From contig CM077644.1 of NCBI GenBank assembly GCA_039707465.1, forward strand, positions 82,706,875 to 82,770,874: DNA of 64,000 bases. The letters are read 5' to 3'. Under the pieces are notes generated by a model, which ran no database searches, was not told the DNA's origin, and worked only from the letters and a program-made list of their open reading frames with translations. This DNA comes from Rhabdophis nuchalis. Its lineage: Eukaryota > Chordata > Lepidosauria > Squamata > Natricidae. The translations under genes were made by a program, and so were the position numbers. Within the stretch, counting starts at the first letter, position 1. Every line of letters starts with the position of its first letter. Shown here piece after piece: positions 9,664-21,526 of the stretch.

Positions 9664-11190
9664 ATCCTATGCACGGAATCCTGTTCTTTGGAAAACATGT
9701 GAGACTCCCCTTTGGTTAAACTTTGGCTACAAAACTAAGAAATTCCTCTTTATCCAAGAATATTTACAGTTAATTTTTATTTTGAGGTGGCCTCTGACAT
9801 TGAGATAGTGATTATGATCATTTCCTCCTCTTTGATTGGATTTAGGATGAAAGTAAATATATGTTATTCTTTTTAATGTTTAAATAGTTTTGTTATGTAA
9901 CCAATAAACATCAGCAATTTAATAATGGCATAATGCCATATAGTTTTTATTTAGATATAGTTTTCTAACTTGGCCACAATAGCATTTTAAAGAATATATT
10001 TAGGCTAAGCAACAATGCAAAACTTGCTTGCAGAGAAGTAATGCCAACATAATCATGCTGATGATACAATTAATATTAATTAGTTAAATCACCTAGAGAA
10101 CAATCTCTAGATTGGGCATTATTTAAAACCATGCCAAAATCGTGTTCATAACAATGTATTGTGAGAAAAATATATATTTTTAAATTTTTATGAATGTACC
10201 CATAAAGTATTTCATTTTTTTTAAAGCAATGAAACTATTTTCAGGTTTTGTGTGAATTACAGTCAATAATTAAATTAAATGAGCCATGTAATATTTTAAC
10301 AAATGACTCTAAAAAGATTCATTAAAATCAAATTACAATTGATCTTGCAAAGACATTTATCAGTTGGTAGGCACTTTAATGTCTACCTATCAAGGTGAAA
10401 GGCACTGCAAGACATTCAAAATTCTATATAACAGATTATTAAAAGTGTTTTCTTTTGTTTTTGTTTCCTTCTTGGCTAAATGACATATGTTCCGAATTAA
10501 ATAGTTAAGTTTTTAGAGGTCATTTTTCTAATTAAAGGAAAGCAAAATGCTGTCTTAGCATAAAAATCATCCTGGGGTCATCTATCTGTGAACTAAGAGT
10601 ATACAAGAAACCATTCATTTATATGTTTATCTGAAAAACATTGAACCCTATGATCACACAACAGGCAAGTAATAAGGCAAACCTTCTCTTGAGGGCATGA
10701 ATTTGCAAGTCATCCTTTTGTGATAGGATTCTTCAGTTGTTAGGGACAAGCGAGCCAAGGGTCCTCTTTTCTTAGTCCAAAAACGTGCCTCAAAGTCATC
10801 TGTGTCAGGTTTCTAGGGAGTTTGGAGAGTGGGGAAGTCAGGAAACTCATCTGAAGGAATATAGAAGCAGCAGATGAAACCTTTCTTGAAAGGAACCTCT
10901 CTGGTGCTTGTCCAATGCTAATTTCCTGTGGTGTCTCATAAGAATGGAACAGCTGTCCTCTCCAGTCTTCTTCAAGAGAGGAACTTAGATCTAACTGAAT
11001 TATGCTTAAAGCTTGCTGGGGACATCTTATTGAAGTAGGTTTTAGGATATCTGGTATTAATCAAAGTTCAGTACAGCAGTCTGATGTTTGACCTTCTGCT
11101 GGCTATCATTGATTGGAACTAGTTCTGTGAATAAACTGCAGAGTATGAGCTGTTCTTAAAGAGACAACCAGTTTTCTCACTGCATGAAGG

Positions 11191-11814
11191 TTATACATCA
11201 GGGATGGCAAATCTTTTTTAGCTCCTGTGCCAAAAGGAGGGAGAGTGCAGGGGGTTCGTGCATGGGCGTGCCACACCCATAATGCTATGTGTGCGACACC
11301 TCCCCTGCGTGCATGTGTGTAACCAGCAACACCCCCCTCCACTTTTGGTATGGTTTTTTTGCCCTTCCCAGGCTCCAGACAGCCTGTCCCATCGTCGCAC
11401 CCCCTCGGGACGCTCTCCAGAGGCCTCAGGAGCATCCCTAAAGCCTCCAGAGGGCAAAAATCAGACCTACGGGGAATCTGGACGTTCGGGAATTGTGACT
11501 TCCGGTTTGTCCATAGGGCTGATTTTCGATCTCTGGAGCGTTCAGGAGGCTTCCCCGAAGGCTCCGGAGGGCAAAACCCAGCTCTATGAGTAAACCGGAA
11601 GTGACTTCCGGGTTCCCTGTAGGGCCAGTTTTTGCTCTCCAGAGCCTTCAGGGAAGCCTTTTGCTCCGGAGGGCAAAAAATGGCTGAAGTCAGCTGGCCA
11701 GCGCTCGCATGTGCGCTAGCCAGCTGATAGGGCAACAGCTCACGTGCTTGGACAAATGGCTCTCTGTGCCACCTGTGGCACGCATGCCATAGGTTTGCCA
11801 TCACAGTTATATAT
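11191..11814 (+). mobile_element. hAT-type element (GATGGCGAACC ends) with ETS-like motifs
   Basis: Element 11199-11806 has ends cagggatggcaaatc and ggtttgccatcacag and an 8-bp duplication, ttatacat/ttatatat. The interior is GC-rich with imperfect repeats of the form 'gacttccggttt' and 'ggaggcttcc'. At 11595-11611 there is a perfect palindrome ccggaagtgacttccgg. A 241-codon minus-strand ORF crosses the element and both flanks and is chance. Relatives: 23099-23744, 45496-45987 and 61741-62119. Confidence 0.85.
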
Positions 11815-12066
11815 TGTTTTGTTGGCTGCATTTACTCAACATGCAAGCCCATAATTTATTTACGGCTTATTTAAATATAGTTTATTAATTAATACAGTTG
11901 TACAGATTTCTATAATATACTAAACCAGTGGGATATGCAGTCTTGGAACCTTTAAAACTTGTGGACTTCCAATTCCTATAATTCTCCAGCCGCTCAGCTG
12001 TATAACACTGAATCTCACTCTAAATCCCACAATTTAGCTTAACCGTTTTCTATGACATTAAACTAC

Positions 12067-12292
12067 TGTGTTTCCTCAAAAATAAGACTGGGTTGTATAT
12101 GAATTTTTACTCCAAAAGACACATTAGGGATTATTTTCCAGTTAGGTCTTATTTGGGGGGGAAATACAGTACTAAATGTGTCTGTCTGGCTGACGATCTT
12201 ACCTGGGGATTATTTTGGGGGTAGAGTTTACGAGCATCCTGAAAAATCATGCTATTTTCGAGCTGGGTCTTATTTTTGGAGAAACAGAGTAG
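12067..12292 (+). mobile_element. MITE, family of 5135-5395
   Basis: Starts tgtgtttcctcaaaaataag and ends cttatttttggagaaacaga. Inner words 'tcttatttggggg' and 'gattattttgggggtag' match the family style. It lies 530 bp before the AK5 exon at 12824. Confidence 0.65.
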
Positions 12293-12569
12293 GTATGATT
12301 TTCGAAAAATGTTTTTAACATCTGTATGATTTACAAGAAAACTACATGACAGTACCTATGTAATTGCCAAGAATCCAACTTGACTTGAGGGTGTAAATGT
12401 TTTTCTCTAATAGATTTGTTGAGTGTATTGAAGGATTTGTAAAGAGATCACCTAAACAGGATCTCATGGTAACAGTTATGCCTTTTATAAAAATATTTCT
12501 GCTATTCATTACTGATGAACATAAAAAAAAATATTTCTGATGTTTTATCTTTTTTTTTTTTTTGCTTTT

Positions 12570-12785
12570 TATGCTCTTGAGTCAGTCTTGATTCCCGACA
12601 ACAGCCTGGAAAAGTCAATTCTATTTTCTTGGCAAGATTTCAGAAGCGGTTTGTCAGTGTCTTCTTCCTAGGATTGAAAGAGAGCAGGGCTGGCTCTAAG
12701 TCACCCACCTGGCTTTTTGCCTAAAGCAGGCCTAGAGCTCAGGTCTCCTGGTTTCTAGCATAATCTCTTATACTACCATCAGAGA
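12570..12785 (-). mobile_element. tRNA-related SINE (MIR-like layout), minus strand
   Basis: Read on the minus strand it gives a degenerate tRNA-like head, 'gaccctgagctctaggcctg'-like text and 'agccaggtgggtgactta'. Next come 'cctaggaagaagacactgac' and 'ttgccaagaaaat'. The same order occurs, more clearly, at 62128-62290. The sequence is diverged, so boundaries are approximate. Confidence 0.55.
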
Positions 12786-12823
12786 GATTCTCATTTCTGA
12801 CATTACCATTTCATATTTTACAG

Positions 12824-12991
12824 TGATGCCTGACAACCCCAACTTTCCTTACCGGAGATATGATCGACTTCCTCCAATCCACCAGTTCTCCATCGAGAGT
12901 GATACGGATCTCTCAGAAACAGCTGAACTTATTGAGGAATATGATGTGTTTGATCCAACCAGGCCTCGACCGAAAATCATTCTAGTCATAG
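12824..12991 (+). CDS. AK5: AK5 coding exon (linker to first kinase domain)
   Basis: Second AK5 exon in the window. A TTTTACAG acceptor precedes it and GTAAG follows at 12992. It opens in phase 1, completing a valine codon with the last G of the exon at 8376. It reads MPDNPNFPYRRYDRLPPIHQ, then an acidic stretch (SIESDTDLSETAELIEEYDV) and PTRPRPKIILVI, and closes in phase 1 so that the next exon completes the first glycine of the P-loop. The final PKIILVI is the first beta strand of the adenylate kinase fold. The preceding acidic region links the docking segment to the kinase domain and is highly conserved in known AK5. The upstream intron (8377-12823) contains mostly transposons. Confidence 0.95.
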
Positions 12992-14246
12992 GTAAGGAAG
13001 CAAAAAATGAGACTGTCCACAACAAAATCAGCAATATTTTTCTTATATTTGCAGTGGCTTTTAACAATGGAGCTGCTGGATCAATGAATGTCAAAGTTTT
13101 TGTTGTAGAAGACTTCAGTGTTGTACAATAAACTTCACCTGAAACACATAGTTTCAAATAGAGCTGAATCCCTGTAGGTTGAACTGTAAGAAAGATAATA
13201 TCTAATCTGGCAGTTAAATCTAACAGGATAAAGAAACACACTGGCACCATTGCTGTGAATATATTCCTTATTACTTTTCTTTTGCGTGTCTGCTATATAT
13301 ACTACTTTTGAGGAATCATGCTCCTGATTTCTGCTCTGCTAGCTGGATAATCTTCCGTCAATGTTCCTAGCACCATCCTCCTGAACAAACATGGGCAGTA
13401 GGGGAAGGAGTCTTCAAAATGTGATCATTTCATTAAAATGATGAGATGAAGGTTGTTATGGTTGGTAGTTACACTTTAGCAAGAAATCCTAGCAGATGGA
13501 GTGCATTGTTGTCATATCCATTTATACAACACTACAGTAAATTTCCTTATTGTTAAGGGTATTACGCCACCGACAGCTGCCGATGATTAGATCAATAGAG
13601 AACTGAGAAGCTAGACGGTAACAGGTTGTCTCATTTCTCTCTGCGGTGTTTATTAGTGGTGGGATTCAATTTTTTTTACTACCAGTTCTGTGGGCATGGG
13701 TTGTGGGCATGTTGTGGCTTGGTAAGCGTGGCAAGGGAAGGATACTATAAAATCTCCATTTCCTCCCCACTCCAGGGGAAAGTTACTGCAAAATCCCCAT
13801 TTCCTCCCGATCAGCTGGGACTCAGGAGGCAGAGAATAGATGGGGGCGGGGCCACTCAGAGGTGGTATTTACTGGTTCTCCAAACTACTCAAACTTTCTG
13901 CTACCGGTTCTCCAGAACTAGTCAGAACTTGCTGAATACCACTTCTGGTGTTTACAATGAAAAGTACCATAGGAGTTGATAGACTAATGAACTCCTGTAT
14001 ACGAAAGCTGATAAACGTATTTCATACATTCAATGATATCTAAAGCTATTTTTTCCAATCAACTTCTATTGTGTTGACTTCTAGTATATCTTGAAGGCCC
14101 TTCGTTTGGGAAAGATTGGCCTAGATTCTAACTTGAGTTATTCATGATTGAAAGATTGCTACAAGCTTGACTTTAAGGCTCATTTAGAATGGTAGGAAGA
14201 GGATAATCAGGCAATGAGTTTGTAAAGCCTTTTTTTCCCCTTATAG
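12992..14246. other. AK5 intron between exons at 12824 and 14247
   Basis: Contains one hAT (13654-13947). The remaining parts, 12992-13645 and 13956-14246, show nothing recognisable apart from the splice signals. Confidence 0.85.
13646..13955 (+). mobile_element. hAT-type element, relative of 4650-5095
   Basis: Element 13654-13947 starts tagtggtgggattcaa and ends ctgaataccacttctg. The duplication is gtgtttat/gtgtttac. It keeps the family words 'gtgggcatg', 'gtggcttggtaagc' and 'ctaccggttctccagaacta' but has no microsatellite. Confidence 0.8.
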
Positions 14247-14416
14247 GCGGACCTGGAAGTGGTAAAGGAACCCAGAGCTTAAAAATAGCAGAACGCTATG
14301 GATTTGAGTATATCTCTGTGGGTGAATTGTTAAGAAAGAAGATCCATAGCACAAGCAGCAATCGAAAATGGAGTCTGATTGCCAAGATAATTACAACTGG
14401 GGAATTAGCCCCACAG
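14247..14416 (+). CDS. AK5: AK5 coding exon (P-loop of first adenylate kinase domain)
   Basis: Exon with acceptor TTATAG (ending 14246) and donor GTAAC at 14417. Joined to the previous exon it gives the Walker A P-loop GGPGSGKGTQ, which binds the ATP phosphates. After it come the helix SLKIAERYGFEYISVGELLR and the NMP-binding segment KKIHSTSSNRKWSLIAKIIT with TGELAPQ. Phase 1 in, phase 0 out. All P-loop residues are intact, so the first catalytic domain looks functional as far as it can be read. The following intron is only 128 bp (14417-14544), in contrast to the multi-kilobase introns on both sides of this exon pair. Confidence 0.96.
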
Positions 14417-14544
14417 GTAACAACAACAACAAGCCTTCACAATCATATATGCATGTGGTTTTTTTTCCAGCAACATTTGTGAATGTACTCTTGAAACAAA
14501 AATATGTAGTATATATCTTTTTTGTTGTTGTTTATCTATTCAAG

Positions 14545-14658
14545 GAAACCACAATTACTGAAATAAAACAAAGATTAATGCAAATTCCTGATGAGGAAGG
14601 CATTGTTATTGATGGATTTCCACGAGATGTTGCCCAAGCACTTTCTTTTGAGGACCAA
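14545..14658 (+). CDS. AK5: AK5 coding exon (DGFPR motif, first kinase domain)
   Basis: A 38-codon exon in phase 0 at both ends, with acceptor CAAG (ending 14544) and donor GTAAG at 14659. It encodes ETTITEIKQRLMQIPDEEGI, then VIDGFPRDVAQALSFEDQ. DGFPR is the adenylate kinase signature; its arginine contacts the nucleotide phosphates and is present here. The exon lies 128 bp after the P-loop exon, and the next AK5 exon is 17.8 kb downstream. Residue agreement with known vertebrate AK5 is almost complete. Confidence 0.96.
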
Positions 14659-15239
14659 GTAAGCAGTTTTATTCTTTTGGCTGAAGCTATTTTGAATATA
14701 TCCTGTTTTTCATACTGGAATAAATGTATTTAATGTATTTCTGTACTGTTTTGCGTAGCAAATTTGCATCTCAAATTAAATTCTAGGAAGGAAGTAATAA
14801 ATTAGAACAATAGAACAATAGGAATATGAATACCGGTAGGAGCAGTAAAGTAAGAGTGTATTTTATTATATAACCCTATCCATATTGAAGAAAATTGGAG
14901 GTACCAACTTTTTAATGTCATGTTTGATTTTTAATGTCACTTTTTAAACTTTCCCCATTGTTCCTCACCTCCACCTTTTCATCTTTGTTGTAACTTTGTA
15001 TTTTACCTTTTTTGAACTGTAATAACATTCTCTTTAAAAAAAGGAATACGAACAGAAGCAGAAAAGCCAATCCAAGCAAAGTAATTCATCCAGTTTTCAC
15101 ATGGGGAAGTAAGGTTCAAAGGATAGATCTTTAATAAATGCCTAAGAAAAGTAATATATTTACTTAAACAAAGAAATGATTCTCTCTACCCCTACCCCAT
15201 AATTATGTTTGAATAATTTGCAGAATTGATATAGAAGCT

Positions 15240-15639
15240 ATTTAAAGCAGGGGTGTCAAACTGAATTTCTTCGAGGGCTGGATCTGCATTGTAGTTCTCT
15301 GGAAGCTGGCCTGGGGGGGGGGGAGACGGAATGGACGCCTCTCCCAGCACCTTGCCGGCTAAAATGGGGCACAGGGGGGCTGTTTTTGGCCTGGGTGGCC
15401 TCCTGCAGCACCCTGACAGCCAAAATGGGATGCAGGGGGGGCGCACAAGGCGCCCCATACGCCATTTTTAGCCTGGACAGCCTCCTGCAGCACCTTGACA
15501 GCCAAAATGGGGTGTGAGGAAGTCTTGTGCCGCGGGCTGGTCCTTTGCAATTTCCAGGCCAGCACTGCAGGCCAAATTTAAGCACCCTACAGCCGAGATC
15601 TGGCCTGTGGGCCTTGAGTTTGACATCCCTGATTTAAAG
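15240..15639 (+). mobile_element. hAT-type element with GGGGTGTCAAACT ends
   Basis: Element 15248-15631 starts caggggtgtcaaactg and ends gagtttgacatccctg. A perfect 8-bp duplication, atttaaag, lies at 15240-15247 and 15632-15639. The interior has three imperfect copies of a 'cctcctgcagcacc..tgacagccaaaatggg' unit. It encodes no transposase. A smaller relative lies at 63282-63410. Confidence 0.9.
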
Positions 15640-16186
15640 GGAGAAGACATTGAAAAGAAAACAAAATTTTGTTTGGAATGACAAAAGCAGTGGTGACAAT
15701 TTTTCCATCTATTCTTTCTCAAGGCAGATATTCACTTCCTATGATCCTTTCCTCCCCTCTCCACAAGATATTCTTTATCCCATTATAATGTCTTGCAGTT
15801 TGTTATTTCTGATGGAAGATTAAAGTAGAATAATGAGAGCAATGCTGTAGATAAATGGTTGATAAATGAATTTTATCAATGCAATTTATTTTATAAGCAC
15901 ATTAACTTTAATTAGTGATTATTATTTCAGTTAATTCACAAATTCACATTTCTAATGGGGATTGGTTTCTACTGGAGTCAGCAACTCCTAATTGATGAGG
16001 TGGGCAAACGCCAATGTCTTACAATGGATTTCTGTTTGTATTTATCTTCTCTTTTGGGGAAGGGGGGGAGGAAAGCTGCCTTCCTTTGAAAAAATAAAAA
16101 TATGTCTGAAGAAGTTCAAGATAGAGAGCATGCAGGCACTGCTACAAAAAAATAAGCTACAAGGAATCACATGATAAAACTCTGTA

Positions 16187-16752
16187 GAGGTAATCTTCAA
16201 GTTACAACCATATCTGGGGCCACAGTTTCTGTTGTTAAATGAAGCAGTTGTTAAATGAATCATGCCTCATTTTTATTGCAACGTTTGTAAAGTGAATAAC
16301 TGCAATTGTTAAGTATAACAATAGGAATAGAACTTAGACTTATATACCACTTCACAGTGCTTTATAGCCCTCTCTAAGCAGTTTACAGAGTCAGCATATT
16401 GCCCCCAACAATCTGGTTCCTCATTTTACTGTCCTCAGAAAGATGGAAGGCTGAGTCAACCTTGAACTGGTTAGGATCGATCTGCCGACAGCCGGCAGTC
16501 AGCAGAGGTAGCCTGGAGTACTTCATTTTAACCACTGTGCCATCACAGCTCATCAGCAACTAGCTGGAAAGATAGAAAATGGCAATTAACATGATTCCAG
16601 GATGCTACAACTGTTGTATATACATGCCAGTTGCCAATCACCCAAATTTTAATCACGTGACTGGATAAATGTGAGGGTCAATCATAACTCATTTTTTTCC
16701 ATGCCATTGTAACATCTCTAAACAAATGGTTGGAAGTCGAGGCCTATTTGTA
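16187..16752 (+). mobile_element. MITE (family of 4262-4638) interrupted by a SINE
   Basis: The left part, 16187-16316, starts gaggtaatcttcaagttaca. The right part, 16557-16752, ends ggttggaagtcgaggcctat. Both match the family in order, and the gap is filled by an antisense SINE, so the SINE inserted into the MITE. Confidence 0.7.
16317..16556 (-). mobile_element. tRNA-derived SINE, nested in MITE
   Basis: On the minus strand it starts gagctgtgatggcacagtgg, with A-box-like tggcacagtggtta and a degraded B box. A conserved body follows: 'ttcaaggttgactcagcc', 'agattgttgggggcaatatg', 'gactctgtaaactgcttaga'. It ends 'gtggtatataagtctaag'. A second, more diverged copy is at 16788-17000. Confidence 0.7.
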
Positions 16753-16787
16753 GTTCTTGGCACATGCAGCGGGACCTCCCTAACTGA

Positions 16788-17000
16788 TAGCAATAGCAAC
16801 AGCATTTAGACATATATAGCTCCATACTGTTTCACAACACTATTGTATCTGGGCAATTTACAATTATCAGCATTATTTGCATATTGTCCTCAACAATCTG
16901 GGTCCTCACTTTACCAATCTTGGAAGGGTGGTAGGCTGAGTCAAACCTGAGCCCTGTTAGGGTCAAATTCTAGGCAATGGGCAATGGGCAATGGGCAATC
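16788..17000 (-). mobile_element. tRNA-derived SINE, 5'-degraded copy
   Basis: Same family as 16317-16556, with matching 'tgactcagcctaccaccctt'-type and 'cagattgttgaggacaatat' text on the minus strand. The tRNA-like head is replaced by a tandem 'caatggg' repeat (16973-16998). Confidence 0.6.
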
Positions 17001-17699
17001 TGCACTACCAGATATATCTGCTTATACACACGGTGATAAAAAAAAATTATGGCATTTGCAGTGTGATTTCTTGGCACATGCCATGAATGGCAACCTCTAA
17101 TCCAATGGTAGGCCCACACAAATAGTTAAGAAAGTCTATGGCAATCATGAATATATGGCAATCTATCAGTCTGTTCACATTCTATATATTGGAAGCAAAA
17201 CTTTGAACCTGACTTTGCTGATGAGAAACTAGTGTACCTGATTCACCATTAGTGTTACGTGCAATGTCCAGATGCTACAATTTGCAGTAGTTGCCTCTTT
17301 CAAATTAATGAGCATCGGCCCAGGTTATTTATAAATACCTAATTATAGGGTGATAAGACATCGTTTTGTTGGCACACATTTGGGAAATCTGATTCCATGA
17401 TTCCCAAGGCAGACAGAAAGGCAGCTAACAATGGCGATAATCTTGGCTGTGTAATTAAATTGTTCGAAAGAGAAAGAAAACATCCATGTTAACAAATCAT
17501 ATTTTTCATATATCAATAATTGGAAATGCAACAAGAAAAGGCTATTCTTTAACTGCGCATTTTCAGTACTCATTAGAGCACAGTTTCAGCCGCACATTGT
17601 TTTCACAAGAAGCCACAGCCTGGAAGTTACTGCAAGCTGCTAACTCAGAATGCGTGTCTGAATCTGCTTTCAGAAATACATGCATTAGGGCAAACCCTA

Positions 17700-18003
17700 G
17701 AAGAGGCAAGGGGGCCTAGCAGTTAAGATGCTGGACTTATTGAGGCTGGCAGTTTGAGACCCAAATACCCGTGACAGGGTGAATTCCTGTTCTTGCCTCA
17801 GCTCCTGCCAATGTAGCAGTTCAAAAGCAAGCAAATGCAAGTAGATAAATAGGTACCACTTTTTGGGAAGGTAACAGCATTCCATGGGCCTTGGCATTTA
17901 GTCATGGCCATGGAAGTGTCTTTGGATAACTCTAGCTCCCTTGGCTAGGAAACAAAGATAAGTACCAGCTTCTAGAGATGGACATGACTAGTCAGGGGAC
18001 ACA
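17700..18003 (+). mobile_element. Old Sauria SINE copy
   Basis: Diverged tRNA-like head, then 'cagctcctgccaatgtagca', 'gggaaggtaacagcattcca' and 'tttagtcatggccatggaag'. It ends in 'gacatgactagtcaggggac'. Same order of blocks as the younger copies at 18745 and 29591. Confidence 0.7.
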
Positions 18004-18597
18004 TTTATCTTTTTAAATATGCACATTATGTACTGTAATCTTTTTCATTTAAAAAAATGGCAATTTATATTATCACAAAGTTCTTTTTAAAAATACAATA
18101 AAAATATAACACGAAAACCAGATTCTGAGACACTGCAATAAAAAGAACCCCAGCAGTTCATTTTCTGCCATATAAAATTAAGATTCTTCAACATATGTCC
18201 TTAATTCGTGTTCGTGATTTATACTGCAAATTATTGCAAGATGCTTGGGTAGCAAAAATGGCTTGTATATGAAATAAATTCTTATGACAATTTAAGAACA
18301 TAAAAGGATTTTACATCCTACTAATCAAACATTTAATTTCTTTCATTTAAGGTTGGTATGATGTAATAAAGCCAGTTATAACGTTTTGGGAGTAGTGTTT
18401 TATGACAGAAGTGGGCAGAAATGTTATCTCCATTCCTCCCTCTTTCAGGTTGAAAGTTTTCTTTTAAAAAAAATGTTACTTTTGGGTTTTATATTACAAT
18501 TCAGATATAACTTTAGTTTTTAAAATGGTTGAAAATAGTGATGTTTCTTCTTAACCATCTTGTTACTGAAACTTGATGAGGCAGTTTTAAGGATTTA

Positions 18598-18668
18598 ATA
18601 ATAATAATAATAATCTTTATTGTCATTGTAATAATATTGTAATAAAATTACAATGAAATTGGTTTGAA
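18598..18668 (-). repeat. LINE tail-like fragment with (AAT)n
   Basis: (AAT)n followed by 'ctttattgtcattgtaataa' and 'tacaatgaaattgg'. The reverse complement resembles the 'caatgacaataaag' plus microsatellite end of some LINEs. Too short for a firm class. Confidence 0.35.
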
Positions 18669-18744
18669 AGATTAAAATTCTCATCCTGGGCTTATACATT
18701 GCTTATTCCTAGTTTACAGCCTCAATATCTGCGTAATGCAGATA

Positions 18745-19068
18745 GGGACGTGGTGGCTCAGTGGCTAAGACCCTAAGCTTGTCAATCAGGAAGATCGGCA
18801 GTTTGGCAGTTCGAATCTCTAGTGCCGCGTAACAGAGTGAGCTCCCGTTACTTGTCCCAGCTTCTGCCAAACTAGCAGTTCGGAAGCATGCAAAAATGCA
18901 AGTAGAAAAAAAGGAACCACCTTTGCTGGCCACATGGCCACATGACCATGGAGACGTCTTTGGATAGTGCTGGCTCTTCGGCTTTGAAACGGAGATGAGC
19001 ACCGCCTGCTAGAGTTGAGAATGCCTAGCACGTATGTGTGAGGAGAACCTTTACCATTACCTTTATCT
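18745..19068 (+). mobile_element. Sauria SINE, near full length
   Basis: Starts gggacgtggtggctcagtgg, with A box tggctcagtggcta and B box agttcgaatct, so it is tRNA-derived with a Pol III promoter. The body has 'cttgtcccagcttctgccaa' and 'cacatgaccatggagacgtc'. The BovB-like 3' end 'gagaacctttaccattacct' lets BovB machinery mobilise it (family knowledge). Confidence 0.92.
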
Positions 19069-20117
19069 GTGTGAATCAGTACCCTATTTATTTAGAAGCC
19101 AACCTTTCCGTTCTTTTCAGTTACTTTACAAGGTGAGAGTTTCATTATATATTTTTTTCAAATTTAAATCATGCTGTACTATTCATGTGTTTGGAATAAC
19201 TTCTATTCCAAAGAATTTATTGCAAAGTACAGTGAGACTAAATTAGGCAAAGGCCAGCTCCAGGGATAATTCCTCATAGTAGGCAGCTCCTTCAAAGCTT
19301 TATATATATTTTTTCGCATGGGCCTTTTCAAGCATGCATGCACTTCATCAAATACCAGTTCCCCCTCGAGCAACCAAACCCCTTGCTGTGGGATTCTCCT
19401 GCATCTGACTCAACCAAAACTAATTATTTTCCAGGAATGATTCTCAGAGTGTCTCTTTAATAAAATTTATTGAGAAGAAAAAAACAAGGGCACAAAGATT
19501 CTGGCAATTGAACTATTCCCCATCTAAAAATCAATATATTCTTACAGTACGCTAGGTTGGAGACTGCCTTATATCTTCCTGAGGATACTAACATGTGGCT
19601 GATCTCTTCACTAATGTAGTTGGCGATTTGTATAACCTTCCCTTATCAGGATGAGAACTTAACCATTGCATCTGCTGCTTGAAGGCAGATGCATTTGTCT
19701 CCATCCCCAGCAAGAGAACAAATCATACTTTGTTTGGAAGAATGCCATAAATTAACCAAACCATTTCCTATCTATACAGCCCCTTAAGCAAAATCCCTTT
19801 AATAGCATAGTTTTTCACTTCTTTTCTCCTCCCATCTTCGCTGTCTTCCCTGTGCAATTTTTCCATTAATAAATCTCTCCACAACTTTTGTAAAAAGTCT
19901 GTATTTCCTACCACATAGACATTGACATCTGAAGCAGATGTCTATTCATTAATTTCTATTCACATTTTTTTTAAAGGACGACATTCTAACCTTGAAGGTT
20001 TTGTCTCCTCCTTTCCCTGCCAGATGATTGATGATTTAGGAATCTTAGATTTTGACACGCCTAGGGCTATGGGATGGAAGTCTTCCATTTCATCAATAAA
20101 TATTTGAGAATAGTTGC

Positions 20118-20400
20118 AAATTCTGTTGTTGTTAGTTGCGAAGTCATTTCTGACCTGTGAGACCCCATAGACAATGTTCCTTCAGGCCTTCCTGTCCTCT
20201 ACCATCCTCTGGTCCATTTAAGCTCACGCCTACTGCTTCAGTGACTCCATGCAGCCACCTCATTCTCTGTCATCCCATTCTTCTTTTGCACTCAATCATT
20301 CCCAGCATTAGGCTCCTCTCCAGGGAGTCCTTCCTTCTCATTAGGTGGCCAAAGTATTTGAGTTTCATCATCAAATTCTAAGTCTACCTTAGACGGACGG
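20118..20400 (-). mobile_element. BovB LINE 3'-region fragment
   Basis: On the + strand it reads 'ttgttgttagttgcgaagtc', 'gaccccatagacaatgttcc' and 'tcaggccttcctgtcctcta'. It continues 'ccttctcattaggtggccaaagtatttgag' in that order. This is the complement of a BovB-type LINE end. Coding frames are destroyed. Confidence 0.65.
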
Positions 20401-21526
20401 AAAGTACAGGATCCTTCTTTAGACGATCAAGATAGGATATTTGAAACAAATTATTCAGAGACCATTCTTCCAGAATTGTGGATGGATCTTCCACTCTACT
20501 TATTAGCCTTCTGGTAAGAACTATGATTGCTTACCTCAATTTGACTTAATTGTTCAAGGAAGTGCACTGGTGGAATTGGATCTTTCTAGCCAAATTATGT
20601 TTATAGAGAAATAAGTTCCTTACTCATTGAGTCTTTCTTCTAAGTAAGCTTAAGTGATTTCATCTGCCAAAAGAGATGACATGAAGATAACTTGTACTAA
20701 TTATCTAGATTGGTTCTTGTTTATATCATGAGCAAGTTGCAAAGTCCTTGTTTCCCCCCCAATATGTTATATAAAATAACAAGATAATTGCATTGTCATC
20801 AGAGATCAACCTAACTATACCGTCACATAGGCATTTCAGTCTTCAGAGTTTCAAAGCAAAGAATTCTCAAACAGACAGGTTTGTCTCAGTCCCTGTCTTT
20901 TACTATGGAATTAACTCATGAAATCTTAATCTCTAGTATTCACTTTCCTGTTCTCATTTCATTAGTGTGGATGTGCAAAATTATTTGCTTCCTCCATTCC
21001 TCTGGGAAAAAATAATATCATAGACAAAACTTAAATTGTAACAGAAAAAAAACGTTGCACAAGCAGGAACAAAACTGTTAGATAACACCCCTATGTGAAA
21101 CATTCTTTTAACAGATCTTCAACTGCAACCAATCAAATTTGTATTTGGACTCCCTCTACAGTCTGCACCTTTATAAATGAAAATTCCATTGTTTCTACAG
21201 CTTGTCGCTACATTTGCTGGATATGTATAATTTGTGTAATGATGTATTGACGTTTTTATGTTATTTGCATGCAAATGTTATATAAAGTTCAATTAGTCAA
21301 TTACATGAATTGGTGCAAATAATATAAAAACATCAATTATGTCATTATACTAATGAAGTAAATATGTCAATTATCTATTTTGAGGTTTAGCAGATATTTA
21401 GGTTTAATAAAAACCCATTCTTTCCAAATAATCCATTAACATGAGCTTTTACTATTACGTTAGAAATAGAATTAAACCTGACACTTCAGAAGTTGTGTGG
21501 TTGATGGTTCTATGTAAGGGTGACCA

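Larger units (their letters stand above)
8377..12823. other. AK5 intron between exons at 8190 and 12824
   Basis: Contains an LTR-like fragment, an L2 tail, a MITE fragment, a hAT and an antisense SINE, listed separately. The AT-rich stretch 9665-11190 shows no gene, RNA or repeat I can name. Confidence 0.85.

Noticed and set aside
11106..11831. 241-codon minus-strand ORF
   Set aside because: It spans a hAT and both flanks, has no family resemblance and low complexity; an open frame by GC-rich chance.
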